Of a stretch of DNA of 64,000 bases, positions 36,211 through 47,827 are shown in pieces. Each line of letters starts with the position of its first letter. Position 1 is the stretch's first letter. A program made the position numbers and the translations under genes. This stretch comes from Kingdonia uniflora (Eukaryota > Streptophyta > Magnoliopsida > Ranunculales > Circaeasteraceae), in the NCBI GenBank assembly GCA_014058105.1, contig JACGCM010000440.1, positions 992,001-1,056,000 on the forward strand, read 5' to 3'. Below the pieces are notes generated by a model that did no database searches, was not told the origin of the DNA, and saw nothing but the letters and a program-made list of their open reading frames with translations.

Positions 36211-36713
36211 TGATTGTAGTAGCATATTCCTCAGATTTGATAATAGTAAGCCAGCAAAGCGTAGTCGAAGACAGCCATACATGATCGAAAACATATAGTA
36301 TTCGAAAAGATACCCTTAGTCCTCGACCTACCAAAAGTAACCGTTGTGCCTGGTCAAGGAAAGAGTTGTTAGAGATCCGCAAAGTTTGCCCACTCCCCCT
36401 GAAATAGAGGATTGTTTCTTTCTTTTTTTGTAAACTACCTGTATCTACTATAAATACAGGCAGAGAATAAAGGATTTAGGATCCAAGAATATGCAACTCT
36501 ATTATCCATTACTCCTTAACCCTACTATCACTCCAAAAACTTGAAATAACTAGCATCTTACTAGATTTTACATCAAAATCCTCCTCGAGGACGTGGTTTT
36601 TCTTAGTTTTTACTGAGTTTTCCACATAAAATCTTGTTTATCTAGTCTTTATTGTATTCTTCTTACGAATACGTATTGGCAAAGATTCTCCTTCCAGAAA
36701 ACTCGCCACTACA
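36211..36713 (+). repeat. Tat II 3' LTR
   Basis: It is 503 bp, starting TGATTGTAG and ending CACTACA. TATAAATA lies at about 36449. It carries a ~20-bp insertion relative to the 5' LTR near 36265. Directly after it, the frame of the Tat III antisense gene resumes. Confidence 0.82.
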
Positions 36714-38424
36714 CCAGTCAAATCCCCTAGAGGATGAAGGGTCTTGTTCACAACCTTCTTAGTACTCTCTTGACCAGCCATAGCTCGATTTTCGTGAGCC
36801 TTTTGTACTTTTAGAACTATGAAGTCTACTCTTTTATCCCTACGGATATTCAAATCTCCCAACACTTGATTCAACTCGACCTGTTCAAGGGCTACGCAAT
36901 TGAACATGCTCATTTTATCAGGACAGCTTTGTGATCTGGACCGAACAGACAAAATCAAGGAAATGATTAGCAGCTCATAAGAAAACTGATATTCGGTCAA
37001 GTTAGCAAGCGTTACTTACTCGGATTAAAATATTTATAGTCCAGGTCGAGCGCTAGTTCATCTGGAACCTACATACAATTAACCCTTACCCATACAAGAT
37101 GGTCATTCCATGGTCTACCAGCAGATTCGAAGTCAAAAAACTTTGGCCTAGACGAGTCACTAAACAGGTAATCACTACTACGAGCTTTCACATACTTTAT
37201 TTTATAAAATTTTAGCACGTCAGCTACAATAAACTGCTTTACAATCCCATTTTCTCTCTACCTCTTTTTCAACACCTCACATGCCCTCATCATCACAAAC
37301 ACGTTACCATTTAATTGTGCGGGGCAGCACTGCAACACATTCATATCCCCTTTCTAAAATTATGTCAAAAGAATCTTAAGACCATATACCACTTGGTTCA
37401 TATAACATAAAAGCCCATCATTCAGGCATGCCATACCCGACCCATTATAATACGTAATCTCTATATCTTCCCCAATTCCTTTATCCCTTTTCCACAAATC
37501 TAGACTGGACACTTGATAATGTATATTTTCCCCTTTCCCTGGTACAAAGGTCATAAACTACAGACCCTGCTCCATTACATAATTACCTCACTTCCCTGTT
37601 AACTTCTTTTTAAATTTCATATATTCTTTCCCTACATCTACTCCCTCTGGATATACATAAAATATCTTATCATCCGCCCCTGTATCATCCTGCTCTACTA
37701 CTTTACTCACTTCATTGGGCATTTTAGTCCCTACACCTACAGTGACTTCTCTCCTATTTACAGTCTCCTCCATTCTTTCGCAATCGTCCTCTCTAAACGA
37801 CGAAGATGTTTCCTCTGAACTGGACGACACTACAAATTTACTACTAGGCTTTGGGTTTTTAGAACGCATACTGGACTTACAGCTACACATATTTTTTTAT
37901 TATTTCCTCTATATTTTATGGTCACATGATGTTCCACACATACAACAAATCAAAACCCTACCCTACCCAGTCAAATAAAATAAAATTCAAAACTTTCCCC
38001 AGCAACAGACAATCATCTATAACTTTCCCTCTTCTTCTAACAGAGACAGTTGCCATGCATAGAGCTTCAACAAATATTCATAAATATCATAAAATAATCC
38101 TTTTTTTCCCCTACATTCCAAAATTCTCCCATCCCCAATCAATAAAAATACAAAGGTGATCGATACAATAACACAAATATAGACTATTACTCTCTTTAAA
38201 ACACAACAGAGCATCAAAATTTTATGAACCTGTACTGGAAGATCCATAATCTTCTACTATGCCCACAATTTCCACTGAGGATGAATGATTACGTTATTTC
38301 TCCAACAAATTTCTTTCACCAGATGAAGCTTTCACTACAGGATTACACTCATAACTCAAGCATTTTCTCTCTCTAGAAATACTGGTTACACCACTTTTTT
38401 TTTCTCTCTCTATGGCTGTAGATA

Positions 38425-38447
38425 ATTTATGAGGGAGAGAGAGAGAC
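38425..38447. repeat. GA microsatellite
   Basis: A short GAGAGA run within the Tat III antisense region. Confidence 0.8.
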
Positions 38448-39884
38448 GAGTTTTTATACTCTCCGGCGGTTTTTGAAACGACGGTTCTTTCAGACACGTG
38501 TCGGTCACTCCTACTGCCTCTACAAGCACATATTTTTGCCTCACAGCGTCATCATTACTTCTGTGATAACGTGTTTTGTTATCACGTATGTCTCTAGCTT
38601 TAGCCATTAAGAAATTCCATCCCTCTTTCCCAAGACAATCTACACAATCCATCACCATGCTTTTACACTCAATCAAGATCGTACCACACCGTACGCCATT
38701 CCTATAAATAGTAAATATTCAAAATTTGAAATTATCTACATAGCTGTTAGGATCAGACAACTGTAATCTATAGTATCCGCCACATAAGCAGCTAGACAAA
38801 CACATTAATCCTATTTTTCTGTTCGTTGATTCAATTTGTACTATTCTACATTCAACAAATAACAAACACAGAACACTGTAAACAGATTACTTATTCAATT
38901 CGTGCTTACATTCACATATAGTTACATTTAAAGCAGCCCAGGTGATTCAATTTACCACATAGATTTATCTCCCTTCCTGCTTCCTTCTCCTCCTCTTCAG
39001 CCAGTTTATCCTGTACGATATCTCAAACAATATTTATTCGCAGGGTTACATCCAAAAATAACTCACAGAACACATCACACCAGAAATAACGATCATACTT
39101 TGCACGCCTACCTTCATCATATAAACTGTCCAACTGCAACGGCCACTTTGGTAACATAGCATTATAAGGCAACAAACGAAAGTACCGCTCACGAAGTACG
39201 ACCACCTTGATGTTTAGCCTACCTTCCGCCACATGACAAGCACGCTGAGATTGTGTCCTCACCATGATAACTTCCAATCAACCAAAAGCAAACTTCTACT
39301 GCATAAGAATACAATGTACAATACAAAAGGATCAAGATCTTATATAGCCAACATGGATATATTTTTGTACACCACCAATATTGTCTATTAATCAGATTTT
39401 GAGGGAAGATATATTTTACGGGAGCAACTATTTAATAACAAGGATATCAGCATAATTTTGGGAATATTTTTGACAACTATTACTTTCCATTCTAAGAAGT
39501 ATATCCTAAAGGGATATTATTCATCACGTGCTTCGCACAGATGGCGCACCCAAAAATATAAGGCTCGCACAGAATATTCATGTACGTCCAGAAGCAGCTC
39601 CAACCAAGCAACTACGCGCAAATATCCTTTACCCAACTACATCAAGGCATTTTTAAAACAGTTTGAAACAACTTCTCCAAAGGACCATCAAATCATCAGG
39701 ATATTACAGTATGGAGTAAACATCCTCTATCACCAACAAAGGACACATGTAGCACACCAGCAGCATACTTCGATTCCTACAAAATGGCACAGTTAGTTGG
39801 AACTCTAATGACCTAGTCCATGGAAGTACGCATATTAACAATGACAACTATGCTAAATACCATTACACAATTCCAAGATGGCAG

Positions 39885-40186
39885 ATCAAAATTTTTACAA
39901 CCAATTCGCATAACACAATCATATATAATTCTAGAGATGTGATTGGTATATTTACGAGTTATTGAACTTGACTAGGCAAATAGGAGAATGCTTTTGTCGA
40001 ACTGTGTGTAGGATTTGTAGTCTGTCAACCTGGAATTACATATGATTGTGTTATGCAAACTGGTTGTAGAATTTTATTGATATCCTTTAGGTTGACAAAC
40101 TACAAATCCTACACATAGTTCGACAAAAGCATTCTCCTATTTTCCTAGTCAAGTTCAACAACCCGTAAACATACCAATCACATCTA
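39885..40186. repeat. Crossed inverted repeats (A-B-A'-B')
   Basis: Segment A (39885-39934) is repeated inverted at 40031-40080, sharing GCATAACACAATCATAT. Segment B (39935-40030) is repeated inverted at 40088-40186, sharing TAGGAGAATGCTTTTGTCGA and GTGTAGGATTTGTAG with few changes. The two pairs interlock and are not nested. The structure lies between exons 1 and 2 of the Tat III antisense gene. Confidence 0.88.
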
Positions 40187-41465
40187 AAGCATTACGATCG
40201 TGCTATCCAATTATTTGAGTTTGACTTCTCCAAGCGACCTCATTATATTTTGACCATTTTTATTTCGAACTCACTTCCCAATATCTCAACTGATTTACAT
40301 ACATACCAAGTTCGCCGCAGTTCAATTTTTGCCAGTACATCAATTCTACCACAGATTGGTGTCTTATAGCTCACTTTAATAAACTTCTTTCAGTTTGGCA
40401 CAATTAACTGTCACATTTCAACATATATTCGAACTCCAAAATTCTTTTCTGTTATTTCCACTTTTATCGCAAACTTTAATCTATCAACAGTTTTAGTTTC
40501 ATTCTCATTTTTTAGTTTGCTTTATCAAACAGGGCATTACATAAGTATATTGAACATATATTTTAGTTTGAATTGCAATACAAAATTGACCCAACAAAAA
40601 ATTTTCATTAGCTCGAATATTTCTTACAGAATCTCAAAACTTTCTTACAAAGTGATCTGCATATTATATTGCAGACTAAAACCCTTCTTTAAGAAAAAGA
40701 AAATGGTTGTAACAGAGCATGAAGATGAAGACTGGAAGCATGCCTCTACTCTCTGTCTCCCTTCTTCCTCCATAACCCTTATCATCCCCGTGTGGCAGAG
40801 AAAGAAGAATGATTCTATTTTTCATAGAATCAACTCACCAACAGTGTACCGGCGATATTTCCTCGAACGTACACCAACCATTTTGTCCGCCGTTATAACC
40901 ATCACCCCTGCCAGAAGATCCAGACCATCCCGGCTCCCCTGCCCCGACGTTACTATATAGTTGACCATTTGATAGTAATCGTCATCCACTTCCTCTACCT
41001 CTTCATACATCATACCGTGGTAAGTAGGACGCACTGGAATCGGAGTAAGAAGGTCCAAATACTGGGTCCCAAAGTATCAGAATAGCAATTCTTGTACTTT
41101 AATAAGAACCCTAGCCTCGCGAGACTGCCATTTGGTGGTCAACATCCTCTCCACATAATAGTTACAGAGAAGAAAAGTTGCATAAGCTATGGAATCAAAG
41201 AAGTACTTGGCGAATAATAACTGCAACAGCCAACCACAACAATATTTATACTGTAACCTCATTAAAGATGACGTTCCAAATTCCCAATGTCAAAAGAAAT
41301 TCCCATGCAACAATCTTGACCAGAGCCATTGGTTCTAGGGAACCCCACAGCCACAACAAATATTCATAAAGGAACATTGGAAATGATCCCCAGATATTAA
41401 ATACAAGATTAATGATGCTTCTCAACCAACACCACTTACCCATAATGCTTCTCGTGCTCTTGACT

Positions 41466-41478
41466 AAGAGGGGGCGAT
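41466..41478 (+). promoter_or_regulatory. Tat III polypurine tract
   Basis: AAGAGGGGGCGAT lies directly before the LTR start TGTTGTGGCC, as in Tat I, where AAGGGGGCAAT precedes TGTAGG. Confidence 0.75.
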
Positions 41479-41985
41479 TGTTGTGGCCTATTCCGGATCT
41501 CAGACTCAAGCCTCATCTTCGACCATCATATAGTTACTCGACCTCATCAACATACGATTACGTGACACACTATGGAACAACTACAAAGAAGAGTTTACTT
41601 ATTATTCTCGACCTTCACATCAACAGCTCGATTCAACAAGCACTTCGTCATTAATGAAGCTGTTACATAACCAAAGGATCATACCGTTATACAATCAGTT
41701 CAAAGACTCATCAAATCCATACTGTAACGTCCATCATTAAGAATAATAATGGTCGTCAAATAGTTATATTATAAGACCTATAAATAGGACCAGAGAACTA
41801 CAAATTAAGGACAGGAAATTCTACAAAAAAAATTCTACCCAGAAACTCTACACATAACTATCCAGAGCATTCTTTGTAATAGCTAACTATCATCAATAAT
41901 ATCTCACTTTCTAAATCCTCAAGAGAGGTTGCGGTTTTTAACATATTCAAAGGTTTTCCACGGTAAACTTTGTGTTAGCAGTTAC

Positions 41986-42459
41986 TATTGAATTGCAAGC
42001 CCAGAAGCCGAAACTCCAAGTTGATTTAGTTAGCCACAAACAAGCAACAATCAAAGAATTATACAATATACAAGTTTAAGGTGGTTTGGAAAATTGCCTA
42101 CGTCCACCGTACAAGAGAGAGAAAGAGTTTATTCATGATCCCAAAGTTACAATCACTTAAGCAATTAGAGGTTCTCTCAAAGATTTCCTCACAAATAGAT
42201 CTCACCAAAGGATTAACCTCCAAAGAGATTTAAGTTCCCCTTTATATACTAGGGGAGCATAGTTATAATCGCTCAAATCTCAAGGCAAACAAGTAGTTCC
42301 AAAACCATCATAAAAATAAAGTTTCGCATTGTCGTTCGAACGACCCTGATAATCGTTTGAACGAATTTGGTGGCTGGGCCAAAATTTCAAGGAGTTGTTC
42401 AAGGGTCGTTCAAACGAAATCTGATAGTTATTCGAATGACCAAGGCAACAGTCCCCACA
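41986..42459 (-). repeat. Copia 3' LTR
   Basis: 474 bp; on the minus strand it starts TGTGGGGACTGTTGCC. It carries diverged copies of the palindrome TCGTTCGAACGA near 42332 and 42353. Confidence 0.88.
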
Positions 42460-42639
42460 ATTCGCTACCTCAGTGAAGATTTCCCCAACCAAACGAACTG
42501 AAATCTGAGCCGAACATAGTAACCATCCAAATGGACCCAAACAGACCCCTTCATCCATCAAATGTTCCCAAAGACTCAAACACACAAGCGGCCCAAGGAA
42601 ACTAACCAAAGCCAAGCATCGCAAATGACCAAGAAACAA

Positions 42640-42720
42640 ACCAAATGTCCTAAGAAACCAAAATCGACCAAATGTCCCAAGAAACCCAAACCAACCAAAT
42701 GTCTTAAGGAACCCAAATCG
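42640..42720. repeat. 27-bp minisatellite, three copies
   Basis: Three adjacent 27-bp units begin ACCAAATGTC, continue (C/T)(T/C)AAG(A/G)AACC and end CAAA. They lie between RNase H and the 3' LTR of the copia element. Confidence 0.85.
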
Positions 42721-42908
42721 ACTGTACCAAATCAATGGTTGCCTGCGTACCGCCGTGGATCAAGTCGCCCATAGTTCCCAAAAAATCTAATCAATCAACA
42801 TGAAGAATTTGAACTAAGTCCAAACAATGATTGAACTTAATTCCTGAAGCAACTTTCATAAACATATCTGTCGGGTTATCTTTGGTGTGAATCTTCTTCA
42901 GCAGAATC

Positions 42909-45558
42909 TCACCCCTCTTCCAGTACTTCTCTAACAAAGTGATAATGTACATCAATATGTTTTGTACGTTGATGATGAACTTGATCTATGTCCAAGAAGA
43001 TAGCGCTCTGACTATCACAAAAAATATCAAGATTATCCATCTTAATGCCTAAATTACGCAGAAGACCTTTCATCCAAATAGATTCCTTTATCATCTTAAT
43101 CACCACCATATACTCCACCTCGATAGTAAATAGTACCACCGTTGACTGTAGCGTGAATCTCTAACTAACCAGTCCTCCAGCCAATATAAACACGTACCCG
43201 GTAATAGACCGTCGTTTATCCAAATCACCCATATACTCAAAATCCATATAACTCACACAAAACTGATCAATCGAATCTTGTTTATGAAATTCTAAACCAA
43301 TATCCACAATACCATTGATATACCGTAGAATCCATTTTACAGCTCGCCAATGATCTCTACCCGAATCATGCATGTATTGACTAACCATAACAACCGCCTG
43401 TAAAATATCTGGCCGAGTACATACCATAGCATACATCAAGCTACCAATCGCACTAGCATAAAGAACTTAACTCATATAATCGCATTCCTCGTCAGTATTT
43501 GGAGACATAAAAGCCTTAAGCTTAAAATAAGGAGTAAGGGGCGTACATACAGATTTTGTGTTCCCATTAATTCCAAATCTCTGAAGTACCTTCCTCTTAT
43601 ACATCGTCTAAGAGAGACACACAATTCCTTTTTCTCTATCTCTATGAATCTTCATACCAAGAATCTTTTTCGCATCTCCAAGATCCTTCATTTCAAATTC
43701 TTCACCCATTTGTTTTTCAGCTTATCAATCTTACTTTTATGCTTATACGCAATAAGCATATTATCCACATACAAAAGCAAGTAAATAAAAGACTCGTCAC
43801 ATAACTTGCGTAAGTAAACACAATAGTCATAATGACTCCACTTGTACTTTTGCCTAATCATAAACTGATCAAACCGTTTATACCATTATCTTGGAGACTG
43901 TTTCAAACCGTACATCAAATTTTTTAGCTTACACACATAGTCTTCCTTCCCCGCAATTGTAAACCTACTCGGTTGAGTCATATAGACCTCTTCTTTCAAA
44001 CTCCTGTGTAAGAACACCGTCTTAACATTGAGTTGTTTCAACTCCAAATCAAATTACGCTACCAAGGCCAATAGGATACGAATGGAGGAGTGTTTCACCA
44101 CCGGAAAAATAAACTTCATTGTAATCTATCCCCTCCCTTTAAGCATAGCCTTTGGCTACAAGTCTTACCTTGAAGCATATATCATCATCAAGAGATCCTT
44201 ATTTCTTTGTGTAGACCCTTTTTCATCCGATCGCCTTCTTTTCCTTCGACAACTTCGAAAGTTCTCAAGTTCTATTCTTGAAAAGAGAATATATATCTTC
44301 CTCCATTGTTCCCTCCTAATGTTTAGCCTCAGAACCGAAAATAGCTCCCTTATAGGTGGAAGGAACATCTACTTCAACGACCAAAAGTGCATAGGCTAGC
44401 ATGGCCTTCGCCTTTGGAATAGGGGTGGCAATTTGACCCGAACCTGTTAACCCGACATGAACCCGACATAAATTTCGTGGATTTGGGTTTAACATTTCGA
44501 GGTTTCGGGTCAATTCGGGTTGACCCAACTAACCCGTTTAGATAACGGGTTGGGTTCGGGTTGACCTACGAACCCGTTTAAGTCAAATATAATGTAATGC
44601 TATACTCTAACCAATTCTCGCTAAAAAGTACCGTTTGGACAAAGATGGTAGCAATTACTTCATTCTCCTCTATTTGATTCTACTTTTTTGAATATATGTT
44701 TTTTACCAACGAGCTCTTAATTATTCGAGCTATGAATATTTAGTTTTTCCTTAAAGTGTTTCTTCAAAAGTGTTTAATTCCTAAATCTCTATGTAGTTAT
44801 CCCTCTCTATTTTAGAGTGATGGGTCATTTGATCCCAATGACTCTGATACTCTTTAGCATTCTCATAGGTTAAACTTTCGTTATATTATTTTCTTTTTTT
44901 CTCCCTTTCTAAGGAATATTCTCTCTTCAAATCTTTTTTTCTTCTAATTTGTGCATTTTCTGTGGATTGTTATCATTTACTAGATGTGAGTTTTTGATCT
45001 CATTTCACCGCTGATTTTCAAATGTTTTCACAATCACCCTCTAATCATCATATTCTCACATACATTTTATGATTTTTTTTACTAATACAGGTTAATGGGT
45101 TGGTTCGGGTCAACCCGATTATAAGCAGGTCCGGTATGGGTTCAAAAATTTGACCCATTTAATAAATGGGTCGGGGTTTGGGTTTGGGGTTTCTCAACCC
45201 GAACCTGGGATAACCAGTGATAGGTTAACCCAACCAGACCCAATTGCCACCCCTACTTTGGAAGTACCATACCCTTTATAAGCCAACTCAGTTTACTTAC
45301 ATCCCTCTTTAGTTTACTCTTTACGATTGACTCCAGCACCGAAATCTCTTCATCCGTACTATCAAATACTCCACCTTCCTCCGTGTCTTCATCATTTGGA
45401 ACATAAACTATTGGTTCATCACCCGTTGTCACACTGGTAGATGACACCCCCTTTTGTACAAAACTTTCTGGCCAATGTGAAGATACATCAATCTCCACCC
45501 ACTGCAATACCTCATTTGTCATCATCTCTATGTTCTCAGAGTCGTGTGACTTCATCAT
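42909..45558 (-). pseudogene. Copia reverse transcriptase and RNase H, interrupted
   Basis: Upstream of the hAT-like element the minus strand reads a variable acidic linker (VYVPNDEDTEEGGVFDSTDE). After the insertion it reads reverse transcriptase in broken frames, with LLLYVDNMLIAYKHK at about 43785-43740. The catalytic pair, normally YVDD, is YVDN (43760-43771). The downstream half reads MMYAMVCTRPDILQAVVMVS, HWRAVKWILRYINGIVDIGL, GDLDKRRSITGYVFILAGG and FCDSQSAIFLDIDQVHHQRT followed by KHIDVHYHFVREVLEEG (RNase H, end at 42909). Besides the insertion there are several stops, and the enzyme would be inactive. Confidence 0.88.
44420..45255. mobile_element. hAT-like non-autonomous element with 8-bp target duplication
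   Basis: The left end is TAGGGGTGGCAATT and the right end AATTGCCACCCCTA, a perfect 14-bp terminal inverted repeat. CTTTGGAA occurs directly before (44412-44419) and directly after (45256-45263). An 8-bp duplication and this terminus are typical of hAT elements. The 836-bp body has GGGTTCGGGT-rich ends and an AT-rich core, with no transposase. It sits inside the copia reverse transcriptase and is therefore younger than that element. Confidence 0.92.
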
Positions 45559-45579
45559 AGAAGCTACATCAAAAGTGAC

Positions 45580-46757
45580 ATCACAACTTATAGCCTTTTA
45601 CACCCTTCTTCTTACCAAGAAAAATGGCTTTCCTTGCTCGTGGATCCAACTTACCATCCTTAACATGATAGTATGGCGAGCACCTAAATATATGAGCGAG
45701 TATCATAATCTGTAACAAGTTCTCCCGACCAAGTTTCCATTGGTATTTTGCCCTCAATTGTAGCCAAAAGAAACCTATTAACGAGATAGTATGCATATGT
45801 CAAAGCCTCAGCCCAAAATGTCTTGGCCAACCCGGAATTGGACAACATACACCGTAGCTTTTCCAGCAAAGTACGGTTAATGCGCTCAGTTACCCCATTT
45901 TGTTGTGATGTCTCTCTAACTGTAAAGTATCGAACTATCCTCTCATCCTGACATACTTACAAGAATGGATCACTCGTGTACTCCCCACCATTATATGAAC
46001 GGAGCGACTTGATCTTTCTGCCGGTCTGAGTCTCAATCAACTTCTTCCATGTTAAATTTTTTTTATGACTTTATCCTTCCTTCTCATAGTGTACACCCAA
46101 ACACGCCTAGAGAAGTCATCCACAAAATATACAAAGAAATGCTTCCCCCCTATCGATACATTCTTGGAGGGTCCCCAAACATTAGAATAAACATAATCAA
46201 GGGTTTCACGTGTACGCTGGATCATGGTGCAAAACTTAACCATTGTTTGCTTACCCAAAATACAGTGTTCACAAAAATCTAATTTGCACATCTTGGCACC
46301 TCTCAAAATCCCCTAGTTTGCGAGAACTCTCAAAGACTTTTCTCCCGCATGCGCCAAACTCATGAGCCATAACAGTGTGGTATCTTTAGAAGTGGGCTCA
46401 TCCCTTCCCGTAATAGAAATCTCATCAAGAACAGTTGTACCATCTAAATAATATAAGTTATTACTTCTCCTTTGGCCCTTCAATACAACCATAACTCCCT
46501 TAAGAACCCTTTATACCCCATTCTCAGACACAACCTTGCAGCCTTTCACTTCAAGTAAACCCGTTAAGATAATGTTCTTCCTCATTGTCAGAATATACCA
46601 AACTTCATCAATCTCTTTAACCAGCCCATTGTGCAACTTTAGATGAATGGTACTTCCCCTCATGATGCGGCAAGGATTATCGTTTCCCATCAACACCGCT
46701 TAATCTTTGAGCATTTTCAAACTAGAAAAGCAACCCTTTTTGGGACAAATGTGATAA
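45580..46757 (-). pseudogene. Copia protease end and integrase
   Basis: The protease site reads ILESGSTYHICPKK, with Glu where the family has the catalytic Asp (normally LDSG). GAG-pre-integrase and the zinc region follow: LAHAGEKSLRVLAN and CKLDFCEHCILGKQ. The integrase core reads TLDYVYSNVWGPSKNVSIGG, with Asn in place of the first catalytic Asp (normally SDVWGP), then YFVDDFSRRVWVYTMRRKDK. The rest is frameshifted but still shows LRCMLSNSGLAKTFWAEALT, YAYYLVNRFLLATIEGK and YHVKDGKLDPRARKAIFLGK. Several key residues are lost. Confidence 0.85.
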
Positions 46758-46777
46758 GTAGAACCCGATTCTAAAAT

Positions 46778-47712
46778 CTATTCTTTTGTATTAATTACAC
46801 ATGCACTAGATGTTATAGAAAAAGAGAAATCATAATCATTACCTCCCATTGCTGAGTCCTGACCCACATTCACATAAGAGCCCATTTTCCCCCCTTTTTT
46901 CATCTTAAGAAGCGTGGGGTATTCATTCTTCCAATGACCCGTTTCCTTGCAAAATACGCATTGGTCATTTCCCAAGTTATTTCAGTTTCTACCACGACCT
47001 CTCAATTTTGACTGAGAGTTATTACCAACCGGCTTCCTCTTGTCCGAGGATCTTCCTCGAACCGTTAATACTTTGGATATAAACTTACCGATCTCACGCT
47101 TCTCTTTCCTCCGGTACTCGTAATTTACAATGGTCGTAGTTAAATCCGTGTATTTCAATAAACTATTTCCATTAGTTATTGTCGTAATGAAGTGCTCAAA
47201 TTCTTCTGGAAGTGAATTCAAGAACAAGAGTACCTTGTCTTCATCCCCAACTATCTTTTCAAGATTTTCCAAGTCGGCTAACAACTTGGTGAAGTCATTC
47301 AAATGCTCCGACATACTAATCCCATGCCTCATAGTGAAGCGGTAAAGCTTCCTCTTCAAGTGGAGTCGATTTTGGATACTCTTTACCAAGTACTTCTCCT
47401 CTAGAATCCTCTAAAAAAATTTGTGAAAGTTTCATTCATCACAAGGTACTTAATGTCTTGAGCAAGACAAGAAAAAATTAGGCCACAAGCCCTCTTGTTC
47501 ATCATCCTTTATACACTATCCTCTATGTCATCTGGTTTGTTCTCCAATACCTCGTCTAAGTCTTGTTGACTTAGGGCATCAAAAACTTCGAATCACCACA
47601 TGCCAAAGATATTTGTACCGTTAAATTTCTCAACTTCAATCTTGGCATTGTTGAACATCACCATTGTATTCCTATTCGGGGCCGAAGAACTCGATTCAAC
47701 TACATCTCCCAT
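46778..47712 (-). pseudogene. Copia gag (UBN2 type) with zinc knuckle
   Basis: The start ATG at 47712 gives MGDVVESSSSAPNRNTMVMF, IEVEKFNGTNIFGMW, a stop, then FEVFDALSQQDLDEVLENKP. After further breaks come LHLKRKLYRFTMRHGISMSE, LNDFTKLLADLENLEKIVGD and LLFLNSLPEEFEHFITTITN. The nucleocapsid knuckle reads CVFCKETGHWKNEY, so the last Cys of CX2CX4HX4C is Tyr. Gag forms the particle shell that holds element RNA. Dead copy. Confidence 0.85.
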
Positions 47713-47812
47713 GTTTCCCCTAATTTTCATGAACTAACCAAATCCCAAGACCAAATTGAAATTAAGAAACCCTAAGTTACCTCAAATTCGCACACCACCA
47801 AGGAATCGACCT

Positions 47813-47827
47813 CGCTCTGACACCAAT
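47813..47827 (-). promoter_or_regulatory. Copia primer binding site
   Basis: On the minus strand, ATTGGTGTCAGAGCG directly follows the LTR end CAACA. It closely resembles TGGTATCAGAGC, the usual plant initiator-methionine tRNA site, with A to G at one position. Confidence 0.8.

Larger units (their letters stand above)
26715..36713 (+). mobile_element. Tat element II: Ty3/gypsy retrotransposon, pol-deleted, with antisense gene
   Basis: In plus orientation: 5' LTR (26715-27184), PBS, gag, protease, the start of reverse transcriptase, a 61-bp tandem array, the antisense gene on the minus strand, PPT and 3' LTR (36211-36713). The plan mirrors element I. Pol stops in the middle of reverse transcriptase, so the element is non-autonomous. 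The flanks do not form a target duplication (AAACT before, CCAGT after), and the two sides come from different elements: gypsy gag on the left, the Tat III antisense gene on the right. Confidence 0.82.
36714..41058 (-). pseudogene. Tat III antisense gene, cut by the Tat II LTR
   Basis: On the minus strand: TPIPVRPTYHGMMYEEVEEV (41058 onward, exon 1); MVRTQSQRACHVAEGRLNIK to NHLGCFKCNYM (39265-38930, exon 2, closely matching MVRTRSRRIRHAAEG in element I); basic and acidic linkers near 37890-37588; and the core GLLCYMNQVVYGLKILLT, CCPAQLNGNVFVMMR, RPKFFDFESAGRPWNDHLVW (37560-37080), with donor GTAAGT. The next block, 37000-36720, reads VELNQVLGDLNIRRDKRVDF to HPLGDLTG. There it is interrupted by the LTR at 36713, and the expected coiled-coil exons are missing. 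This copy proves homology between the antisense genes; it is a pseudogene with several stops. Confidence 0.72.

Noticed and set aside
42280..42735. 151-codon minus-strand protein rich in Phe, Gly and Leu
   Set aside because: It translates the 27-bp minisatellite and copia LTR; the repeats explain its composition.
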